DNA from: Microbacterium sp. SCN 70-27
Lineage (GTDB): Bacteria > Actinomycetota > Actinomycetes > Actinomycetales > Microbacteriaceae
Length of the DNA: 64,000 bases
Direction: 5' to 3'
Assembly (NCBI GenBank): GCA_001724425.1
Contig: MEEK01000016.1
Location: 1 to 64,000, forward strand
Shown here piece after piece: positions 25,746 through 34,645 of this stretch; positions within the stretch are counted from its first letter, which is position 1, and each line of letters begins with the position of its first letter. Under the pieces are notes generated by a model. The model saw only the letters and a program-made list of their open reading frames with translations. It ran no database searches and was not told the DNA's origin. The position numbers and the translations under genes were made by a program.

Positions 25746-26831
25746 TCAGTCGGGAAGCTGTTTGCAGATGAACTCGCCGTTGCGGTCCCGGAAGATGTAC
25801 TCGTCTCCCGACATGTCCTCATACATCTGGCTGATGCCCTCGGGCGGCCCGGCGGCACGGAATCGGATCCGATCAGCATCAGTGTGGACGATGTACGCGG
25901 AACATTCGCACGCCACCATGAAGGCGTAGAAGGTTCCGTTGAGCGCTTCTTGCAGCAGGGCGGGCGGATAGTAGACGTCGTGTCTGTGACACAGCGCTCG
26001 AACCTTCACCATTCCGTTCTCGATCGCACTCTGGGGCAGGTGGGCCGCGTGCCGCCACGGCTGCAGCTGAATCTCCCCGTTCCCGACGCGCAACATGCCA
26101 GCGTCCGCGAGTGAGACGAAGGTCTCCTCGGTGCACACCTGACCCGCCGGCCAATCCACCCTGGAGCTCGTCGGCCACAGTCGCGAGAACCCGTACGTCA
26201 TGACGGCATCGATGGAGCGTGCCGGGGGCGGGAACCGAACCCCGTGGAGTATCAGCGCGCCGAGCACGATCGTCATCGCGTACGCCTGCGGGATGTGGGG
26301 CTCGGGAAGCCCCGGGATGCGGACGGTGAGTGGCGTCACCCGGACCGCTGCGAACGCTCCATCGCCCTCGAACCGTCCGACCCAGAACTGGCTGCCCGAC
26401 AGCGGGGTCATCGACTCGCGGTTGTCGTACAGGGCGCGGTACTCGGACGGAGCGAGCCCGTACCCGTTGTCCCGTTGCTCCTTGCTGGACAGGAGCATCG
26501 CCGTCAGGGCGGTCTTCTGCGCCCACATCGCGATCATCGGCTGGTCTCCCACAGCGATGGCGCCGGAGTCTCCGAGAATCAGCGGGGTCAGCACCGGTTG
26601 CGCTGCGCTTTCGAGTCTGCTCATCCACCCGTTGTTGCAGGCGCCGCACACGTCCCTGACCTCCTGCCGGTACGGCGGCTGGTTTCCGAGGTGCCGCGGC
26701 AGCGCGTTCAACGGACCCGCATGATGCTCCAACGGAGAGAGATCGAGGCCGGTCTTGGCGACCCATTTCCCGAAGACGTGTTCTCGGGTCAGCGGGGCAT
26801 CAGAACCACAGAACACGCATGTATTCGGCAC
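25746..26831 (-). CDS. HNH-endonuclease-like zinc protein
   Basis: This 361-residue protein opens with CVFCG (Cys5, Cys8), then LTREHVFGKWV (Glu17-His18), and later VCGACNNGWM, followed by LE. Two Cys pairs around an E-H strand and an N-N helix are the layout of HNH-type zinc-finger nucleases (treble clef). The remaining 280 residues form an unrecognised domain that probably recognises a target. Single-gene HNH proteins of this form are common in defence islands. It lies between the unknown gene and Shedu. Confidence 0.68.
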   Translation of the reverse strand: MPNTCVFCGSDAPLTREHVFGKWVAKTGLDLSPLEHHAGPLNALPRHLGNQPPYRQEVRDVCGACNNGWMSRLESAAQPVLTPLILGDSGAIAVGDQPMIAMWAQKTALTAMLLSSKEQRDNGYGLAPSEYRALYDNRESMTPLSGSQFWVGRFEGDGAFAAVRVTPLTVRIPGLPEPHIPQAYAMTIVLGALILHGVRFPPPARSIDAVMTYGFSRLWPTSSRVDWPAGQVCTEETFVSLADAGMLRVGNGEIQLQPWRHAAHLPQSAIENGMVKVRALCHRHDVYYPPALLQEALNGTFYAFMVACECSAYIVHTDADRIRFRAAGPPEGISQMYEDMSGDEYIFRDRNGEFICKQLPD

Positions 26832-26941
26832 TCAGACATTGTCCCGCAATCGCCCACCGATCCTCACCGAGGGCCAGGCCGCCAGCGCACCGCCAACACG
26901 TATGTTGATGGCCGAACCAGTCGCGGAGTGCTGCTGTGTTC

Positions 26942-28144
26942 TCAGCCGCTCACGATGAACTTCGCGCGTGCCAACAGCTCATCGAATGTGATGACCTCGA
27001 CGTCGTTGTTCGCTTTGCGGAACAGTTCGAAGGACTCCATCTGTTCGCCATTGATGCCGTGCTCATTGCGGAACTCGTCGAGACTTCCGACCAGGAGCAC
27101 CTGCCTCGCCCTCGTTGTGGAGAAGTCCAGACCCATCGGCGATCCGTCTGGAGCCGTTCGAGACTCGATCTGCTTCATGAACTGGCGATACGCCTTGCGC
27201 ACCGTCTTCTGGAGTTGCGCGACACCACCGACAAGCTCTTCAGAGGCCACATAGACGTCAGGCTTGCGGTAGAGCTGTGTCCGCAGAAGAGGCGTGTCGT
27301 GGCGTTTGATCTCGCAGAAGAGCAGTGTGCTGATCACGGCCCGCGAGCGCATCACTGCATCGCTTCGCTTGCCTCCGCCGGACCAGAGATTGGCGCCCGT
27401 GGTGATCTGCTCGAGCCGGCCAGAATCCAGCGCGTCGTGGCCGACGAGGCTCAGCCCGTAGCCAAAAATCCACGTCGTATCTTCGAAGAAGGATTGCCAC
27501 AGCGCCTCAGGAGTCTTGCCGGTGTGGGCTCGTTGCTCCGAGAAGAACGCCGGGTCACGCAGAAGCCTCTCGAAGTGCTCGATCTTGCTCTTGCGGTCGC
27601 TGATCAGACTGATTTCCTTCTCACTAAGGGATGACCCCATCAGCGCTGAAATCAATGGAACGAGCTCGTCGCGCTTGCGACCGTCGAGCAGACTCACGAT
27701 CTCGGCGTCAGTCGCCGATGCCATGTGGAATGTTCCGGCCCCCGCGTCGACGTCCTTCACGCTCAGCACGAAGCTCATGAGCTTCATGAAGTTTTCATGC
27801 CCACCGGCGGTATCCACAGACGCCTTCACCGCGACGCTGGTGGTCTCGAGTTCCTCCGTCGTCGGAGCAGACACCTTCGCCTTGTTCACCTTTAACAGCC
27901 GAACCCGTGGCGAGAACTTCCCGTCCTTCGCGACGAGCTTCACCTCGCATAGGAGCGCGACCTGCGCGGATTCATCTAGCAAGAACTGCTTGATCAGCGC
28001 GCGCCGAGACGAGTCGTAGAAGTACGAAAAGTGCTCATTCGCCTCTCGAATTTCGAGCTTGCCGAAGTCGCCCGTCGACACATCGAACCACTCGGCCCGA
28101 TGCGAAAGATCCAGCATCCTCTCCCAGTCCACCCGCGGGCTCAT
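26942..28144 (-). CDS. sduA: Shedu anti-phage nuclease SduA (DUF4263)
   Basis: This 400-residue protein carries the DUF4263 nuclease domain in its C-terminal half. It has WQSFFEDTTWIFGYGLSL, then Asp262 in KRSDAVMRS, Glu278-x-Lys280 in LLFCEIKRHDTPLL, and YRKPDVYVASEELVGGVAQL with the conserved Tyr-Arg and Gln. Asp...Glu-x-Lys is the PD-(D/E)XK active site. Shedu is a known one-gene phage defence system; its N-terminal part, here with a first module around VALLCEVKLVAKDGKFSPRV, varies and is thought to sense phage. The start is ATG 28144 behind GGGGGAG. It is the last gene before the right end of the element. Confidence 0.88.
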   Translation of the reverse strand: MSPRVDWERMLDLSHRAEWFDVSTGDFGKLEIREANEHFSYFYDSSRRALIKQFLLDESAQVALLCEVKLVAKDGKFSPRVRLLKVNKAKVSAPTTEELETTSVAVKASVDTAGGHENFMKLMSFVLSVKDVDAGAGTFHMASATDAEIVSLLDGRKRDELVPLISALMGSSLSEKEISLISDRKSKIEHFERLLRDPAFFSEQRAHTGKTPEALWQSFFEDTTWIFGYGLSLVGHDALDSGRLEQITTGANLWSGGGKRSDAVMRSRAVISTLLFCEIKRHDTPLLRTQLYRKPDVYVASEELVGGVAQLQKTVRKAYRQFMKQIESRTAPDGSPMGLDFSTTRARQVLLVGSLDEFRNEHGINGEQMESFELFRKANNDVEVITFDELLARAKFIVSG

Positions 28145-28222
28145 CACTCCCCCATGTCCTACGCAAGCGACGTCGGATACGCCTCCACAGCAGATGGTAG
28201 AGCCCCCACGCGAGATTGGAGC

Positions 28223-28234
28223 TGACCTGAATAG
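28223..28234 (-). repeat. Subterminal inverted repeat, right copy
   Basis: On the minus strand this reads CTATTCAGGTCA and matches 11 of 12 bases of 10689-10700. It adjoins the palindrome TAGTCGACTA (28232-28241). It lies about 30 bases inside the right junction. Confidence 0.5.
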
Positions 28235-28263
28235 TCGACTACCGAATACGCAACTCCACCAGT

Positions 28264-28737
28264 ATCGGGGATCACCACGTGGAGCCGGCTGCCGTCCGGG
28301 AGGGAGGCATCCACGAAGGGCTGGCTCAGATCGACGCGTCGGCCTGTCGCGTGCAGCATCCGCTCGACGAGATCGCGGACGGCGTCGTCGGTGAGCCGGA
28401 TCGGAACGCGTTCGCTGCGACCGGCCCGCGCGGCGAAGACGGTCGCGGGGTCGTTGATCCAGATCTCCTCGACCTCCGGATCGTCCAGCAGCGCCTGCAG
28501 CGGCCCGTACCCGGTGACACGCGCGAGCACGTCGCGCATGCAGGCGGCCTCATCGTCGATCACATCGAGCCCGCGCGCGAGGGCGTAGTCGTTGTGGCGG
28601 CGCACCTCGGCGAGCGCGACCTGCTGCGCGCGGTCGGGGCTTCGCAGCGGGTCCGCCTGCTCCTCCCGCAGCCGGTCCCGCACGCGCGCGGCGACCGCGT
28701 CGAGCACGGGAGCGGGAACGGGCGCAACGAAGCTCAC
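28264..28737 (-). pseudogene. tadA: TadA/CpaF pilus ATPase, N-terminal 158 codons (gene split by insertion)
   Basis: This is the N-terminal domain of a CpaF/TadA ATPase: VTGYGPLQALLDDPEVEEIWIND and QPFVDASLPDGSRLHVVIPD are family hallmarks. The frame continues into the element for about 34 foreign codons and stops at 28159. The missing 235 codons, with the nucleotide-binding motifs, are at 9929-10636. The start is GTG at 28737 within GGAGGTGAGC. A truncated protein without Walker A cannot hydrolyse ATP. Confidence 0.92.
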
Positions 28738-28815
28738 CTCCGTATCCTGACCAGACTCCCCATCGCCCCGTCGGAGTTATCCACAACACGATTGACCCTG
28801 TGGTCTGACCACAGA

Positions 28816-28821
28816 TAGACT
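28816..28821 (+). promoter_or_regulatory. -10 hexamer of leaderless FNT-channel promoter
   Basis: TAGACT ends exactly 6 bases before the GTG start at 28828. Confidence 0.5.
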
Positions 28822-28827
28822 GTCGCC

Positions 28828-29652
28828 GTGCTGACCATTCCCGAGACCCTCGCCGTGCAGGCCGACGCTGCGGTGCACAAGTCCGATGCGCTGCGCTCCC
28901 CCGGGCGCTTCGCCGTCTCGGGAATGCTCGCCGGGGCCTACATCGGCATCGGCGTCGTGCTGATGGTCTGTACCGCGGGTCCTCTGCTCGCGGCCGGGGA
29001 CGGGCTCGCGAAGCTCGTGAGCGGACTCGTGTTCGGCGTCGCCCTCACCCTCGTCGTCTTCGCGGGCGCCGATCTCCTCACGAGCGCCATGATGATCGCT
29101 CCGCAGGGCGCCCTGATGCGCGCGATCGGTCCGGGGCGCGCCGCGGTCGTCCTCGTCGCGACGTTCGTCGCGAACCTCGCCGGCTCGCTCGTGTTCGCGG
29201 GTCTCATCGTCGCGTCGGGCGTCCTGCACTCGAATGCCGCGGCCGGCAAGATGCTCTCCGACATGCTCGCCGCCAAGGCGCACGAAGGCCCGATCGAGCT
29301 CCTCGTCCGCGGCATCCTGTGCAACGTCCTCGTCTGCCTCGCGATCTGGATGGCGGCGCGCGTGCGCTCCGAGGTCGCGAAGATCCTCCTCATCTTCGCC
29401 GCGATCCTCGCCTTCATCTCCTCCGGCTTCGAGCACGTCGTCGCGAACATGACGACGTACGGCATCGGCCTGTTCTCCGGAGACCCGAACGCCACCTGGG
29501 GCCTGTTCGCGAACAACCTGCTGTGGGTCGGCCTCGGAAACCTCATCGGCGGCGCCGTCGTGGTCGGGCTCGGCTACTGGATCATCGGCGGTTCGCCGCG
29601 CGTTTCTGCCACCGCGCCCGCACAGGCCGAAGAGCCCGCCCGGATAGACTGA
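28828..29652 (+). CDS. Formate/nitrite transporter (FNT) family channel
   Basis: This 274-residue protein shows six to seven hydrophobic segments and FNT hallmarks: GAYIGIGVVLMV in the first helix, FAGADLLTSAMMIAP at the slit loop, RGILCNVLVCLAIW, and SSGFEHVVANM with the conserved central His. FNT proteins move formate, nitrite or related anions across the membrane. No formate or nitrite enzyme genes are next to it, so the ion is unknown. The GTG start at 28828 follows TAGACT by 6 bases, suggesting a leaderless message. It diverges from tadA. Confidence 0.93.
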   Translation: MLTIPETLAVQADAAVHKSDALRSPGRFAVSGMLAGAYIGIGVVLMVCTAGPLLAAGDGLAKLVSGLVFGVALTLVVFAGADLLTSAMMIAPQGALMRAIGPGRAAVVLVATFVANLAGSLVFAGLIVASGVLHSNAAAGKMLSDMLAAKAHEGPIELLVRGILCNVLVCLAIWMAARVRSEVAKILLIFAAILAFISSGFEHVVANMTTYGIGLFSGDPNATWGLFANNLLWVGLGNLIGGAVVVGLGYWIIGGSPRVSATAPAQAEEPARID

Positions 29653-29659
29653 TCACCCC

Positions 29660-29741
29660 GCGGGAGTGGTGAAATCGGCAGACACGCAGGATTTAGGTTC
29701 CTGTGCCTTCGGGCGTGTGGGTTCAAGTCCCACCTTCCGCA
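29660..29741 (+). tRNA. tRNA-Leu (anticodon UAG)
   Basis: Acceptor GCGGGAG pairs with CTTCCGC. The anticodon stem-loop GCAGGA-TTTAGGT-TCCTGT places TAG in the anticodon, reading CUA/CUG. A long variable arm (GTGCCTTCGGGCGTG region) marks a class II tRNA, and GTTCAAGTC is the T-loop. CCA is not encoded. It lies 7 bases after the FNT gene. Confidence 0.96.
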
Positions 29742-29771
29742 CAGCGTGATGTCGTTACGCTCTGACTGTCT

Positions 29772-30530
29772 GTGCTCTCAGGCATCCAACTCCTGATCGA
29801 TGGGAACCACCGCGTGCACCCTCTGGCCCTCATCCCTTGGCTCGACCCCGCCCAGATCATCGGCGCCGCCGGCCCCTGGGCGCTGCTGGTGGTGTGCTTC
29901 ATCGTGTTCGCCGAGACGGGCCTGCTCATCGGGTTCCTGCTGCCCGGCGACACGCTGCTGGTGATCTCGGGCCTCCTGTCGCACTCCAGCGAGACCCTGC
30001 CGAACGGTGTGTTCGGCGTGAACGTGTGGATCGTCGCGCTGCTCATCGGCCTCGCGGCGTTCGCGGGCGGCGAGGTCGGATACCTCATCGGCCACAAGGG
30101 CGGACCGGCCGTGTTCGAACGCAAGGAATCGGGCCTGTTCAGCCGCAAGAACGTCGAACGCACGAACGCGTTCTTCGAGCGCTACGGCGGCCTCACGGTC
30201 ATCCTCGCGCGCTTCGTCCCGATCGTGCGGACGTTCGCCCCCGTCGCGGCCGGCGTCGGCCACATGCCGTGGCGCCGCTACACGCTCTACAACCTGATCG
30301 GCGCGATCCTGTGGGGCTTCGGGCTCACGATGTTCGGCTACCTCATCGGATTCATCCCGCCCGTCGCGGACTTCGTCGAGCACTACATCGACCTGATCCT
30401 GCTCGCCGTGGTCGGCGGCACGGCTCTCGTGACGCTCTGGCACTACATCTCCGAGCGCCGCAAGGTCAGCAAGGAGAAGCGAGAGGGCGTCGACCAGACC
30501 CCCGTCGAGCCGCTGACCGACGAGGCCTGA
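29772..30530 (+). CDS. DedA-family membrane protein
   Basis: This 252-residue protein has the DedA/VTT signature: FAETGLLIGFLLPGDTLLVISG, then GYLIGHKGG and F-x-R-x-x-P-x-x-R-T-F (ARFVPIVRTFAPVAAGVGHM). Five to six hydrophobic segments are visible, followed by a charged tail. DedA proteins are thought to move lipids between membrane leaflets and support envelope integrity. The GTG at 29772 gives the longest form; a GTG at 29814 (HPLALIPWLDP) is at least as likely. It converges on ku, 5 bases away. Confidence 0.92.
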   Translation: MLSGIQLLIDGNHRVHPLALIPWLDPAQIIGAAGPWALLVVCFIVFAETGLLIGFLLPGDTLLVISGLLSHSSETLPNGVFGVNVWIVALLIGLAAFAGGEVGYLIGHKGGPAVFERKESGLFSRKNVERTNAFFERYGGLTVILARFVPIVRTFAPVAAGVGHMPWRRYTLYNLIGAILWGFGLTMFGYLIGFIPPVADFVEHYIDLILLAVVGGTALVTLWHYISERRKVSKEKREGVDQTPVEPLTDEA

Positions 30531-30535
30531 GCCCA

Positions 30536-31345
30536 TCAGGACGCCTTGCCCCCGCGGGCCTCGCGTGCCTTCTCGACGCTCGCCTTGAGGGCGGCCATGA
30601 GGTCGATGACCTCTCCTCCGGCATCCTCGCGCTCCGACTCGCCGAACGTCTCGGCCGTGTCGATCGCGTCGCCCTTCTCGAGCTTCGCGTCGATGAGCGT
30701 GCGCAGTTCCGCCTGGTACTCGTCGACGTACTGGCTGGGATCGAAGTCGGCCGAGAAGCTCTCCACGAGGGATGCCGACAGTTCGAGCTCCTTCGCGGAG
30801 ATCTTCACCGGTTCGTCGAGACTCGCGAACGAGGCCGCCCGCACTTCGTCGGCCCAGAGGAGGGTCTGCAGCACCAGCACGTCGTCCCGCACCCGGAGGG
30901 CCGCGAGGCGGGTCTTCTGCCGCAGCGAGAAGCGCACGATCGCCGTGCGATCTGTCTGCTCGAGAGTCTGGCGGAGCAGCACGTACGCCTTCGGGGAGGC
31001 AGAGTCTGGCTCGAGGTAGTAGGCCTTGTCGAGCGTGAGCAGGTCGATCTGGTCGCTCGGGACGAACTCGACCACCTCGATCTCGCGGGAGCGCTCCGCG
31101 GGGAGCGAGGCGATGTCGTCGGCGGTGAGCACGACGGTCCGCTCTCCGTCGTCGTAGGCCTTGTCGATCTCGGCGTACGGGACGACTTCACCGTCGAGTT
31201 CGCAGATCCGCTGGTACCGGATGCGCCCGCCGTCGGCCGCGTGCACCTGGTGGAGCGGCACGTCGTGGTCTTCGGTCGCCGAGTACACCTTCACCGGAAC
31301 ATTGACCAGCCCGAAGGTCAGCGCACCCTTCCAGATCGCTCTCAT
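30536..31345 (-). CDS. ku: Ku protein (non-homologous end joining)
   Basis: This 269-residue protein starts MRAIWKGALTFGLVNVPVKV, the conserved opening of bacterial Ku, and continues with HQVHAADGGRIRYQRICELDG and the dimer core. It ends in a charged EREDAGGEVIDLMAALKASVE tail, the part that recruits LigD. Ku binds DNA ends as a homodimer ring. The start at 31345 is set by that motif; the frame extends five codons further. It is divergent from ligD with 62 bases between starts. Confidence 0.97.
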   Translation of the reverse strand: MRAIWKGALTFGLVNVPVKVYSATEDHDVPLHQVHAADGGRIRYQRICELDGEVVPYAEIDKAYDDGERTVVLTADDIASLPAERSREIEVVEFVPSDQIDLLTLDKAYYLEPDSASPKAYVLLRQTLEQTDRTAIVRFSLRQKTRLAALRVRDDVLVLQTLLWADEVRAASFASLDEPVKISAKELELSASLVESFSADFDPSQYVDEYQAELRTLIDAKLEKGDAIDTAETFGESEREDAGGEVIDLMAALKASVEKAREARGGKAS

Positions 31346-31395
31346 CGCCCCAGTCAACACTGCCCCACCCCGGCCGCGCCAGGGCCCCGGAGGGC

Positions 31396-31401
31396 TAACC
31401 T
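31396..31401 (+). promoter_or_regulatory. -10 hexamer of leaderless ligD promoter
   Basis: TAACCT ends exactly 6 bases before the ligD ATG at 31408. Confidence 0.45.
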
Positions 31402-31407
31402 CGGGGC

Positions 31408-33831
31408 ATGGCGGGCAGTGGGGTGGTGGTGGAGGTCGGGGGGCGCCGCGTGCGGCTCAGCAGCCTCGACAAGGTGCTCTACCCGCGCACCGGCACGACG
31501 AAGGCGGAGGTGATCGACTACTACTCCCGCATCGCATCGATGATGCTCCCCCACCTGCGCGGGCGGCCGGTCACACGCATCCGCTGGCCCGACGGTGTCG
31601 ACGGGGAGTCCTTCTTCGCGAAGGACCTCGAGCGCGGCGCGCCGGAGTGGCTCCGCCGCCGCGCGATCGACCACTCCGGCGGGGCGAAGGACTACCCCCT
31701 CATCGACGATGTCGCCGGTCTCGTCTACCTCGCCCAGGTCGCGAGCCTCGAACTCCACACGCCGCAGTGGCGCTTCACGGATGCCGCAGGCTCGGCCGGC
31801 CGCGGACGGCCCGACCGGCTCGTCCTCGACCTCGACCCCGGGCCGGGGGCCGGGCTCGCCGACTGCGCCGAGGTCGCCCGCTGGGCCCGCGAGATCCTCG
31901 ACGGGGTGGGGCTCGCCTCCTTCCCCGTGACGAGCGGCTCCAAAGGCATCCATCTGTACGCGGCGCTCGACGGCACCCGCTCGTCGGAGGAGATCACCGC
32001 GTTCGCCCGCGAGCTCGCCCGCGCCCTCGAAGCCGACCACGGCGATCTCGTCGTGAGCACGATGTCGAAGGCGGCGCGGCCGGGCAAGATCCTCGTCGAC
32101 TGGAGCCAGAACACCGCGGCGAAGACCACCATCTCCCCTTACTCACTCCGCGGTCGCGCCGAACCCTGGGTCGCAGCCCCCCGCACGTGGGAGGAGCTCG
32201 ACGACCCCGGCCTGCGGCAGCTGTCGTTCACGGAGGTGCTCGCGCGCGCGGACGAGCGCGGCGACCTGCTCGCTCCCCTCGTTCCGGATGCCACGCACAC
32301 CCTCCGCGCCTACGTCGCCAAGCGCACGGCCGGCGCGACTCCCGAGCCCTTCCCGGGCGCCACCCCGCCGCGTGCGTCTCCGGAGGCGAGGTTCGTCGTG
32401 CAGGAGCACCACGCCCGGCGGCTCCACTACGACCTGCGCCTCGAACACGACGGGGTGCTCGTGAGTTGGGCGGTGCCGCGTGGCATCCCCGCCATCGGCG
32501 AGCGCAACCACCTCGCCGTCATGACCGAACCGCATCCGCTCGAGTACCTCGACTTCGCCGGCACGATCCCGCACGGGCAGTACGGCGCCGGGGAGATGAC
32601 GATCTGGGACACGGGCGTCTACGAGGCGGAGAAGTGGCGCGACGACGAGGTGATCTTCACCGCGACCGGCAGGCCGGGCGGCCCGCTCGGCACCGCGCGA
32701 CTCGCCCTCATCCGCACGAGCGGAGCGGGCGAGAAGTCCCAGTGGCTGCTGCACCGCATGGCCGATGCGCCCGCGGCGGAGCACGCCGCCGCGACGGGCG
32801 GAACCGCCGCAGAACGCCCGGCGAGCGCCGTCGCAGCGAGCGCCGCCGTGGCGGGCCACCCGCCCGCACGCGACGCACCGATGCTCGCCGCACCGTCGAC
32901 GCCCGCGCTCGCGTCCGCGGCGGCGCAGCGGTGGGGCGAGCCGTGGGTGGAGTTCAAGTGGGACGGCATCCGCGCGATCGGCACGTGGGATGGGCACCGA
33001 TTGACGCTCCGCGCGCGCAGCGGCACCGACATCACCGCGCGCTACCCCGAACTCACCGCCGTCGACGCGGGTCTCGGCGATGAGGCGGCGGTGCTCGACG
33101 GCGAGATCGTGGCGATGGATGCCGGCGGCCGCCCGAGCTTCACGCGTCTGCAGGCGCGCATGCACCTGACCAAGCCGCACGAGATCGAACGCGAGACGGC
33201 ACGGACGCCCGTCACCTATCTGCTGTTCGATGTGCTCCGGGTCGGCGGGGAGGATGTCGCACCGCGGCCGCTCCGCGAGCGGCGCGCGCTGCTCGAGCGG
33301 ATCGCCGTGGGCGCCCACGGCGCGATCGTCGTCCCGCCGGTCGAGGACGATGTCGACACGGCCCTCGCCGCTGCACGCGAACTGCACCTCGAGGGCGTCG
33401 TCGTGAAGGATCCCCGCTCCCCCTATCGGCGCGGCGCCCGGTCGGAGGAATGGCTCAAGGTGAAGCTGACCGCGACGCAGGACGTCGTCGTCGGCGGCAT
33501 CCGCCCCGGCCGCGGCGGCCGGGTGGGATCGATCGGGTCGCTGCTCCTCGGCATCCCCACGGAGGAGGGCCTCCGTTACGTCGGCCGCGTCGGCTCAGGG
33601 TTCAGCGACCGCGAACTCGCCCGGCTCGGCGAACTGCTCGGCCCGTTGCGTTCCACCGAGAACCCGTTCGTGGGTGTTCCCCCGGCCGACGCCTCCGACG
33701 CGCAGTGGCTGCGCCCGGAGATCGTCGGGGAGGTCGAGTACGCCGAGTTCACGCCCGGCGGCACGTTGCGACACGCGCGCTGGCGAGGCATCCGCCCGGA
33801 CATCGACCCCGGCGACGTGCGACGCGGCTGA
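31408..33831 (+). CDS. ligD: Multifunctional ATP-dependent DNA ligase LigD
   Basis: This 807-residue protein contains all three NHEJ domains in the order of mycobacterial LigD. The polymerase/primase is residues about 1-290, with the LVLDLDPG metal site near 141. The 3'-phosphoesterase is about 325-460, with EHHARRLHYDLRLEHDG at about 333. The ATP-dependent ligase is about 505-800, with EFKWDGIR and active-site Lys517. An Ala-rich linker (residues 455-505) joins the last two. It fills gaps, trims ends and seals breaks held by Ku, whose gene is divergent beside it. No domain looks broken. Confidence 0.97.
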   Translation: MAGSGVVVEVGGRRVRLSSLDKVLYPRTGTTKAEVIDYYSRIASMMLPHLRGRPVTRIRWPDGVDGESFFAKDLERGAPEWLRRRAIDHSGGAKDYPLIDDVAGLVYLAQVASLELHTPQWRFTDAAGSAGRGRPDRLVLDLDPGPGAGLADCAEVARWAREILDGVGLASFPVTSGSKGIHLYAALDGTRSSEEITAFARELARALEADHGDLVVSTMSKAARPGKILVDWSQNTAAKTTISPYSLRGRAEPWVAAPRTWEELDDPGLRQLSFTEVLARADERGDLLAPLVPDATHTLRAYVAKRTAGATPEPFPGATPPRASPEARFVVQEHHARRLHYDLRLEHDGVLVSWAVPRGIPAIGERNHLAVMTEPHPLEYLDFAGTIPHGQYGAGEMTIWDTGVYEAEKWRDDEVIFTATGRPGGPLGTARLALIRTSGAGEKSQWLLHRMADAPAAEHAAATGGTAAERPASAVAASAAVAGHPPARDAPMLAAPSTPALASAAAQRWGEPWVEFKWDGIRAIGTWDGHRLTLRARSGTDITARYPELTAVDAGLGDEAAVLDGEIVAMDAGGRPSFTRLQARMHLTKPHEIERETARTPVTYLLFDVLRVGGEDVAPRPLRERRALLERIAVGAHGAIVVPPVEDDVDTALAAARELHLEGVVVKDPRSPYRRGARSEEWLKVKLTATQDVVVGGIRPGRGGRVGSIGSLLLGIPTEEGLRYVGRVGSGFSDRELARLGELLGPLRSTENPFVGVPPADASDAQWLRPEIVGEVEYAEFTPGGTLRHARWRGIRPDIDPGDVRRG

Positions 33832-33841
33832 CGGTAGCGGG

Positions 33842-34645
33842 TCAGTCGGCGGAGCCGGTCGGCACTGTGCCGCTGCCCTGGAAGACGCCGACCCGGACAC
33901 CGTCCAGCACGAACTGCAGCGCCGTACCGGGTGGGTAGCTCTCGCGCAGCTCACGCGGTGCGTCTGGACCGACGACGAATGCCACGACCGCGGGGAAGGA
34001 TCCGGCGGCGCATCCCGACCATCCGGATGAATACTGCTCATCGTTTCCCCCGACCATGCCGACGAACAGGCATCTCTCTGTTGCCTCCGCAGCCCGCCCG
34101 TAGATCTGCGCCGCCCCAGTCACTCCCACCGTCAAACCGTGGAAGCGGTAGATGAGGCCGTCGTTCGTCGTCGGGAACCACGAGTTGCGGAGCTCGTCGT
34201 CGGTGACCGGCTCATCGAGCGTGGCGACCTGAAAGGCGCCGGTCTGCGGAGATACCGGGCGAATGGATGCCAGTGCGAAGACGGTTCCCCCGACGATCAG
34301 CGCGACCGCGACGATCGACGCCGCCCAGGCGATGATCCACGTCAGTGACACGGGGCGGGGTGGGCGCAGCGCAGGAACCACCGCGAGAGCCTCGGGCTCG
34401 GCTGGGGCCTCGGGTTGCGTGTGTTCGTCCGTCGCCGACACGGGGTCGGAGGGCACGTCCGCTTCGGCCGTGTCGGATGCCGTGCCGGTGGGCTCACCGC
34501 CTCCCGCCGCCACGCGCGCCGCGGCCTCGAGTTCCCTCAGGCGGGCGAGCCCGGCGGGGTCGGCGTCGAGGTCGGCGCGAGGTCCGTAGGCACGCGCGCG
34601 CAGCGCGGCGAGCTCCTGCGCGTCGGGCGTCGTGGATGTCGTCAC
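33842..34645 (-). CDS. Hypothetical single-pass membrane protein
   Basis: This 267-residue protein has a cytoplasmic N-terminal region of about 100 residues (helical, then acidic and Pro-rich), one membrane helix (LTWIIAWAASIVAVALIVGGTVFALASI) and an extracytoplasmic C-terminal domain with two cysteines (RCLFVGMVGG and GWSGCAAG). I do not recognise the family. The layout is common in Microbacteriaceae envelope proteins of unknown role. It lies between ligD, on which it converges 10 bases away, and rdgB. Confidence 0.7.
   Translation of the reverse strand: MTTSTTPDAQELAALRARAYGPRADLDADPAGLARLRELEAAARVAAGGGEPTGTASDTAEADVPSDPVSATDEHTQPEAPAEPEALAVVPALRPPRPVSLTWIIAWAASIVAVALIVGGTVFALASIRPVSPQTGAFQVATLDEPVTDDELRNSWFPTTNDGLIYRFHGLTVGVTGAAQIYGRAAEATERCLFVGMVGGNDEQYSSGWSGCAAGSFPAVVAFVVGPDAPRELRESYPPGTALQFVLDGVRVGVFQGSGTVPTGSAD

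Larger units (their letters stand above)
10637..28263. mobile_element. 17.6-kb integrated element (tyrosine recombinase module plus defence-type cargo) inside tadA
   Basis: Boundaries were set by rejoining the two tadA halves: the left junction follows CGTGAC (10631-10636) and the right junction precedes ATCGGGGATC (28264), and the join restores IPD-VTR in frame. No target duplication is visible. The left end carries a three-gene recombinase module transcribed inward. Cargo follows, mostly stand-alone nucleases, a helicase, HTH and HEPN/RES proteins, with decayed metabolic genes among them. The host heptamer GGATGCC/GGCATCC, about two per kb outside, was seen once inside (25648). No phage structural, replication or conjugation genes are seen. 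The layout recalls Tn554-like elements, but no family is assigned. Confidence 0.9.

Noticed and set aside
10637..28263. Element considered as prophage, ICE or IS composite
   Set aside because: No capsid, portal, terminase, relaxase, type IV secretion or DDE transposase genes are visible, and no flanking IS copies.
29660..29741. tRNA-Leu considered as attachment site of the element
   Set aside because: It is 1.4 kb from the element end, is complete, and no repeat of its 3' end is seen at 10.6 kb; the junctions lie in tadA.
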